Positions 60,175 through 64,000 of a DNA stretch of 64,000 bases are shown here, piece by piece. Source of the stretch: Neolentinus lepideus HHB14362 ss-1 (lineage: Eukaryota; Basidiomycota; Agaricomycetes; Gloeophyllales; Gloeophyllaceae); the NCBI GenBank assembly GCA_001632425.1, contig KV425592.1, positions 189,018 through 253,017 on the forward strand, given 5' to 3'. The notes beneath the pieces were generated by a model. It was not told where the DNA came from and did no database searches. It saw nothing but the letters and a program-made list of their open reading frames with translations. The number at the start of each line of letters is the position of its first letter. Positions within the stretch are counted from its first letter, which is position 1. A program made the translations under genes and the position numbers.

Positions 60175-60840
60175 CACCAGCAGCCATAGCCAGAGAGGGC
60201 GACGCATCGACGCCCTGAGCGAAGCGCTGAGACTCCTCGTTCTGGAATGCAGACTGGAGCTTGGAGAGGTCGAGGGAGTCGAGTAGGAGCAAGGAGGAGC
60301 GAAGTTGTTATATTCAGCAGGGAGAGCGCGAATGAGGGCCATAGAAGCGAGATCGTTGTCGAGGGAGTCAATAGTGAAGTCCCTGGGGTGCAGCGCATGG
60401 ATATCCTGCATTGCCTTGTCCACTCTGGCCATAAGAGAGGCGAGGGACTCCCCCTCAAGCTTGCAAAGCCCAAGGAGTGCATCATAAGCGTTGAAACACG
60501 TACCTGGCTTCTGCTGAACATGCACCTCCTTCAACTTCAACCACATCTTCACAGGATCGTTCTTAACGTCCTTCACATGCACCTTCTGCCCATCCTCAAC
60601 TGCCAACCATATCTGACCACTAGCCTGACCCTTGCGCTTCTCCCAGTCCCACACCTCCTTCCTCTCCTCTGTCATCGGGTTCACAGTGTCTACAGGCAGC
60701 GGGGTGGCTGTAGGATCATCGGTAACGTCCCAGAGATCAAGGGTCTTCAGGTAGGCCTCCATATCATTGGCCCAGGACCCATAGTTGCACTCCCCAAGAG
60801 CTGGGAATGGACGCTTGGTGGTAGGAGTGGTTGTGGACAT
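60175..60840 (-). pseudogene. Copia Gag fragment (UBN2/retrotran-gag type)
   Basis: Minus-strand start MSTTTPTTKRPFPALGECNY (60840) leads to GSWANDMEAYLKTLDLWDVT, WDWEKRKGQASGQIWLAVED and HALHPRDFTIDSLDNDLASM, a Ty1/copia Gag. It is cut off by LTR A before the zinc knuckle; a frameshift near EYNNFAPPCSY already disturbs its end. The 5' leader (60841-61202) lies between it and the LTR B primer-binding site, so this is LTR B - PBS - gag fused to an LTR A. Confidence 0.75.
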
Positions 60841-61202
60841 GGTAATGGCAACGATGGAAGGCGATAAGGTGGCGACAACAGCGATGAGGGCGTAGGACGA
60901 GAGTATGGAGCAGTAGAGATGAGTCTGAGAACAGATGAGCAAGTTCAGAGGTAAAGATGAAGCTGGAGAGCGAGTAGATGGTCGAAATGGGCCAAGGGGC
61001 AATTCTAGGCATAATCGCACAGCGAAAAGGCGTAGGACAGTGCTAGGAAGCTGGGATCGACGTCGTAGGGTCTGGATGGACCACTAGAGTAGACAGAAAG
61101 TCGAAATAGAGATGGATGGCAGATGGATGGATCCAGATGAGGTTGGATGTACCTCTAGAGCGCAGATGATGAGCTAAAAGCGCGATTTTGAAGACCCTAA
61201 AG

Positions 61203-61218
61203 TGTTGGGCTCATAACC
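61203..61218 (-). other. Copia B primer-binding site (half-tRNA type)
   Basis: On the minus strand, GGTTATGAGCCCAACA follows the LTR B end (...AGCTTGATA). The complement TGTTGGGCTCATAACC matches an initiator tRNA-Met anticodon arm (GGGCTCATAACC), as in families A and C. Confidence 0.65.
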
Positions 61219-61595
61219 TATCAAGCTGGAAGGCTGTAGGTCTCACAATGCACACCAGGAAGCCTGAGTCAAGCTCTATAAGTTGGATGTATACACTACA
61301 GACAAATTACACACCTGAGTCAAGCTCTATAAGTTGGATGAAGAAGAGCTTGACTCTGAACGCGTTTTAGGGAGTAATGTGGTGTGAGAAACACGTGAGA
61401 CGAATAAGGGAAGAAGCAAAATTAAAGTAGGGAACAAGAGGTCCGAGTCATAGAGGTTAAAGCAAGACATAATGGTGAAGTGGTAACATTACCTACTGCA
61501 GTCTCCCAAGACTGCAGGTTCAAACCAGGCTAAAAGCGGATTTTGTTTTGCATAGTAAGAGAGGCTTGCTGTCCGGATAGGCACTCATGCCGACA
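61219..61595 (-). repeat. LTR of copia family B, expanded copy
   Basis: TATCAAGCTGGAAGG... to ...CATGCCGACA, the reverse complement of the family B LTR. It is longer than the 242 bp copy at 62667 for two reasons. A 51 bp unit ending TAAGTTGGATG is duplicated (61,283-61,340), and about 90 bp with a tRNA-like Pol III promoter are inserted (61,455-61,560). Confidence 0.75.
61461..61531 (+). other. tRNA-like sequence with Pol III A and B boxes
   Basis: A box TGGTGAAGTGG (61473-61483) fits TRGYNNARNNG. GGTTCAAACC (61517-61526) fits the core of the B box. A GCAGTC...GACTGC stem between them holds a CCC triplet, like a tRNA-Gly(CCC) anticodon arm. The T and acceptor stems do not close well, so it is more likely a tRNA-derived SINE or pseudogene. 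Confidence 0.45.
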
Positions 61596-61829
61596 TTAGT
61601 GCCTATTCGGACATCCAGACACCCTAGTATGTGTTTCTCTGTCCTTCTTTGACTCAGACCTGTTGTGTCCTATTTTCATTTCAATGTTTCCTTATTGTTC
61701 TCACATCTTTCCCACACCACATTACTCCCTAAAATGTGTTCAGAGTCAAGCTCTTCTTCATCCAACTTATACAGCTTGACTCAGGCTTCCTGGTGTGCAT
61801 TGTGAGACCTACAGCCTTCCAGCTTGATA
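61588..61829 (+). repeat. LTR of copia family B, head to head with the previous LTR
   Basis: TGCCGACATTAGTGCC... to ...CTTCCAGCTTGATA, 242 bp, in plus orientation. Its first bases overlap the end of the inverted LTR at 61219-61595, so the two LTRs form a palindrome joined at their U3 ends. Its U5 end plus two further bases (GG) is fused to protease coding sequence. Confidence 0.8.
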
Positions 61830-62666
61830 GGAACATGCAGAACATCGTGAAGAACTACTACAGGTGCCTTAGACTCTCCCAGAACTGGCTCAAACATCAC
61901 AGACCCCATCCCAGCAGTATAGATGATAGTATCATTTGCAAGGCACACAGGGATGATATGGGGAGAGTAGGAAGCAAACCAATGTTGATGAGGCATCATG
62001 TGTGAAGTAGCACCTGTGTTGGTGTTCCAGTTAGCAGCTGCCAGCAACGAGAGCCAAGACGAGCGAGCAGAAGCAGATAGAGTGACACTTGCTTTACCAG
62101 CATACTCCACAACATTAGCAGAAGCCTCAACATCCTCGGAAGCCTCCTGTGTGGTCTGAGCCTTCTTCTTCCCTCCCCTACACTCCTGGTGATGATCAGT
62201 GGTCTTCGCCTTCTGCGTCTTCGCAATGTTCTCCTTGAACTTGCAGCTACCCTCAGTATGACCTTCCCAGTCACAGAACATGCAGCAAACGCCCTGTGAG
62301 GAAGCAGATGTGGTGCCAGCAGCCATAGCCAGAGAGGGCAAAGAGTCAATGCCATGAGTGAAGCACTGACATTCCTCATTCTGGAATGCGGATTGGAGTT
62401 TGGTAAGGTCGAGGGAGTCGAGTAGGAGGAGGGATGACACAAAGTTGTTATAATCAGAAGGAAGGGCATGAATGAGGGCCATAGAGGTGAGATCATTGTC
62501 GAGGGAGTCGATAGTGAAGTCTCTGGGGTGCAGCACACGAATGTCTTACATGGCCTTGTCCACTCGAGCCATAAGAGAAGCGAGGGACTCCCCCTCAAGC
62601 TTGCAAAGCCCCAGGAGTGCATCATAAGTATTGAAATGCGTACCTGGTTTCTGCTGAACATGGACC
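61830..62666 (-). pseudogene. Copia Gag C-terminus plus start of protease, flanked by inverted LTRs
   Basis: Minus strand. Gag segment (HPRDFTIDSLDNDLTSMALI after a stop following MARVDKAM), then a CCHC-type knuckle CCMFCDWEGHTEGSCKF. The protease start follows, with WNTNTGATSHMM (Asp of DTGA replaced by Asn in TNTGA), IIYTAGMGSVMFEPVLGESK and VLHDVLHVP. Both ends stop exactly at LTR B U5 ends (61829 and 62667). Protease activity is unlikely because the catalytic Asp is lost. Confidence 0.75.
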
Positions 62667-62908
62667 TATCAAGCTGGAAGGCTGTAGGTCTCACAATGCA
62701 CACCAGGAAGCCTGAGTCAAGCTCTATAAGTTGGATGAAGAAGAGCTTGACTCTGAACGCGTTTTAGGAAGTAATGTGGCATGGGAAAGACGCGAGAAGA
62801 ATAAGGAAACATCGAAATGAAAACAGGACACAACAGGTCCGAGTCAAAGAAGGACAGAGGAACACATACTAAGGTGTCTTGATGTCCGAATAGGCACTAA
62901 TGCCGACA
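62667..62908 (-). repeat. 3' LTR of copia family B
   Basis: Minus-strand LTR TGTCGGCATTAGTGCC... to ...CAGCTTGATA, 242 bp, immediately downstream of the polypurine tract of the pol at 62938-64000. The U5 end plus GG is joined to mid-gag sequence rather than to host flank. Confidence 0.85.
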
Positions 62909-62919
62909 CTCCCCCCTGA
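62909..62919 (-). other. Copia B polypurine tract
   Basis: TCAGGGGGGAG directly precedes the LTR start TGTCGG on the minus strand. This is the expected second-strand primer site. The same 11 bases occur twice inside the family A pol frame. Confidence 0.75.
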
Positions 62920-62937
62920 CGAGGCACCTCTACAAAA

Positions 62938-64000
62938 TCAAACCAAGCCTAAAAGACCAACCATAGTCTCCACCTTCCCCTTGGCCAATGATTTCGTCAT
63001 ACAATCAGCTGGCATCTCATCTGTCCTAAGATGTGCCAACCCAATCCTGCCCCTCGCAACCTCATCCCGCAGCCAGTAGAACCTCAGGTCCAAGTGCTTC
63101 ATGCACCCATGATGCTCTGGATTCTTCGCGACTGCCAGAGCAGATTGGTTATCGATGTAAAGCATAGACGGCCCAGAGAGAGAATAACCAAGCTCAGTCA
63201 AGAAGTTGCGCAACCAGAGGATCTCCTGCCCTGCAGAGACAGCAGCAACATACTCAGCCTCAGTAGTCAAGAGAGTAACGATAGACTGGAGGCGACTAGA
63301 CCAGGAGATAGCACCAGAGCCCATCTTGACAACATAACCACTCGTAGAGCGACCATTGTCCGGGTTCCCAGCATGATCGGCGTCAGTGAAGGTTGTGAAC
63401 AGCGCAGACGACGATGAGGGAGAGTACGTCAGCTTGTAATTGATAGTACCCTTCAAATAGCGAAATAGGTGCTTAACAGCCTTCCAATGATGCTTGCCAG
63501 GATTCTTGCTGAAACGCGCCAGGACTCCAACACTGTAAGCGATGTCCGGATGCGTAGCAACAGCGAGATAAGCGAGGGCACCGACCGCATTAATATATGG
63601 CACAGAGCGCATCTCGTCAAACTCTGCCATGGTCTCAGGAGCCATGGTCGCACTAAGCTTAGAGCCAGGGTCCATAGGCGTCGAGACAGAGTCGCAGTCA
63701 GCCATACTGAAGCGCGACAAGATATCGAGAATGTACTGGCGCTGAGAGATGGTCAGAGTCCGAGAGGATCGATCACACTTGATCTCGACGCCTAGCAGCC
63801 AGGAGGTAGGACCTAAGTCACGCAGCTTGAAGTGCTGCCTCAAGTCATCCTTGACCTTCTGAATCGCAGCAGAGGACTTGCTCGCAATAGTCATGTCATC
63901 GACAAAGACAGGGATGATAATGCGCACATTGTCCTTCCCATAGACCCAGACGCTATGCTCACAAGTCAGACGCGAGAAGCCTAGCTTCTCAGTCAACACC
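62938..64000 (-). CDS. Copia family B Pol, C-terminal part (RT and RNase H), continues beyond window
   Basis: Minus-strand frame entering from the right edge. It has the RT end with FVDDMTIASKSSAAIQKVKD, LGPTSWLLGVEIKCDRSSRT and FSMADCDSVSTPMDPGSKLS. RNase H is complete: TFTDADHAGNPDNGRSTSGY, TTEAEYVAAVSAGQEILWLR, YIDNQSALAVAKNPEHHGCM and KHLDLRFYWLRDEVARGRIG. It ends CMTKSLAKGKVETMVGLLGL then V and stop. It is very similar to the family A pol, has no stops, and retains CpG. This is the least damaged retroelement part here. Confidence 0.88.
   Translation of the reverse strand, partial: VLTEKLGFSRLTCEHSVWVYGKDNVRIIIPVFVDDMTIASKSSAAIQKVKDDLRQHFKLRDLGPTSWLLGVEIKCDRSSRTLTISQRQYILDILSRFSMADCDSVSTPMDPGSKLSATMAPETMAEFDEMRSVPYINAVGALAYLAVATHPDIAYSVGVLARFSKNPGKHHWKAVKHLFRYLKGTINYKLTYSPSSSSALFTTFTDADHAGNPDNGRSTSGYVVKMGSGAISWSSRLQSIVTLLTTEAEYVAAVSAGQEILWLRNFLTELGYSLSGPSMLYIDNQSALAVAKNPEHHGCMKHLDLRFYWLRDEVARGRIGLAHLRTDEMPADCMTKSLAKGKVETMVGLLGLV

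Noticed and set aside
1..64000. CRISPR arrays, bacterial-style operons, rRNA genes
   Set aside because: None seen; the tandem motifs are irregular and belong to transposon ends, and the gene structure is eukaryotic.

Overview
The window looks like a piece of an Agaricomycete (mushroom-forming basidiomycete) nuclear genome. Genes are split by many 45-70 nt introns with GT/AG borders. Host genes are CpG-rich and compact. The recognisable proteins (Delta-12 desaturase, DCP1, PRP3, mitochondrial uL16, DUF3433 membrane protein, sesquiterpene-synthase-type cyclases) and the transposons (Plavaka, Tnp2/CACTA-type, Ty1/copia) fit that group. I cannot name the species.

Layout. 0-5.8 kb: a secreted GPI-anchored beta-propeller-like protein (+), an unrecognised basic/acidic protein (-) and a small Ser/Glu-rich protein (+). 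5.8-9.7 kb: a gene-poor gap, then a complete Delta-12-type fatty acid desaturase. 9.7-13.4 kb: an AT-rich, CpG-poor gap with a relic of a LINE reverse transcriptase. 13.4-16.2 kb: decapping factor DCP1. 17.4-21.5 kb: a tandem pair of class I terpene cyclases, the first decayed and the second intact (338 aa). 21.8-27.5 kb: a small basic protein, a decayed gene, then mitochondrial ribosomal protein uL16m (-) head to head with splicing factor PRP3 (+). 29.6-32.5 kb: a DUF3433 multi-pass membrane protein (-).

From about 33.3 kb to the end the window is a nested transposon island. An old, CpG-depleted copia element (family C; gag at 34.7 kb, protease/integrase at 47.4 kb) is split by an 11.4 kb CACTA/Tnp2-type DNA transposon. 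It is broken again at 48.4 kb by a Plavaka-type transposon that carries an accessory coiled-coil gene and a transposase. A solo LTR sits inside the Plavaka transposase. From 56.6 kb on are younger, CpG-containing copia fragments (families A and B). Their LTRs are in inverted order, and LTR U5 ends are joined directly to internal gag/protease/pol sequence.

Most notable points: (1) three LTR U5-to-coding junctions and a head-to-head LTR palindrome, as expected from self-integration or template switching of copia cDNA; (2) primer-binding sites matching the anticodon half of initiator tRNA-Met in three LTR families; (3) two internal copies of the polypurine tract inside the pol frame; (4) microexons of 8 nt and 7 nt in the desaturase and PRP3 genes; (5) a terpene synthase pair with one copy that has four separate lesions. 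All coordinates and splice calls were made by eye from sequence; no alignment or database search was run.
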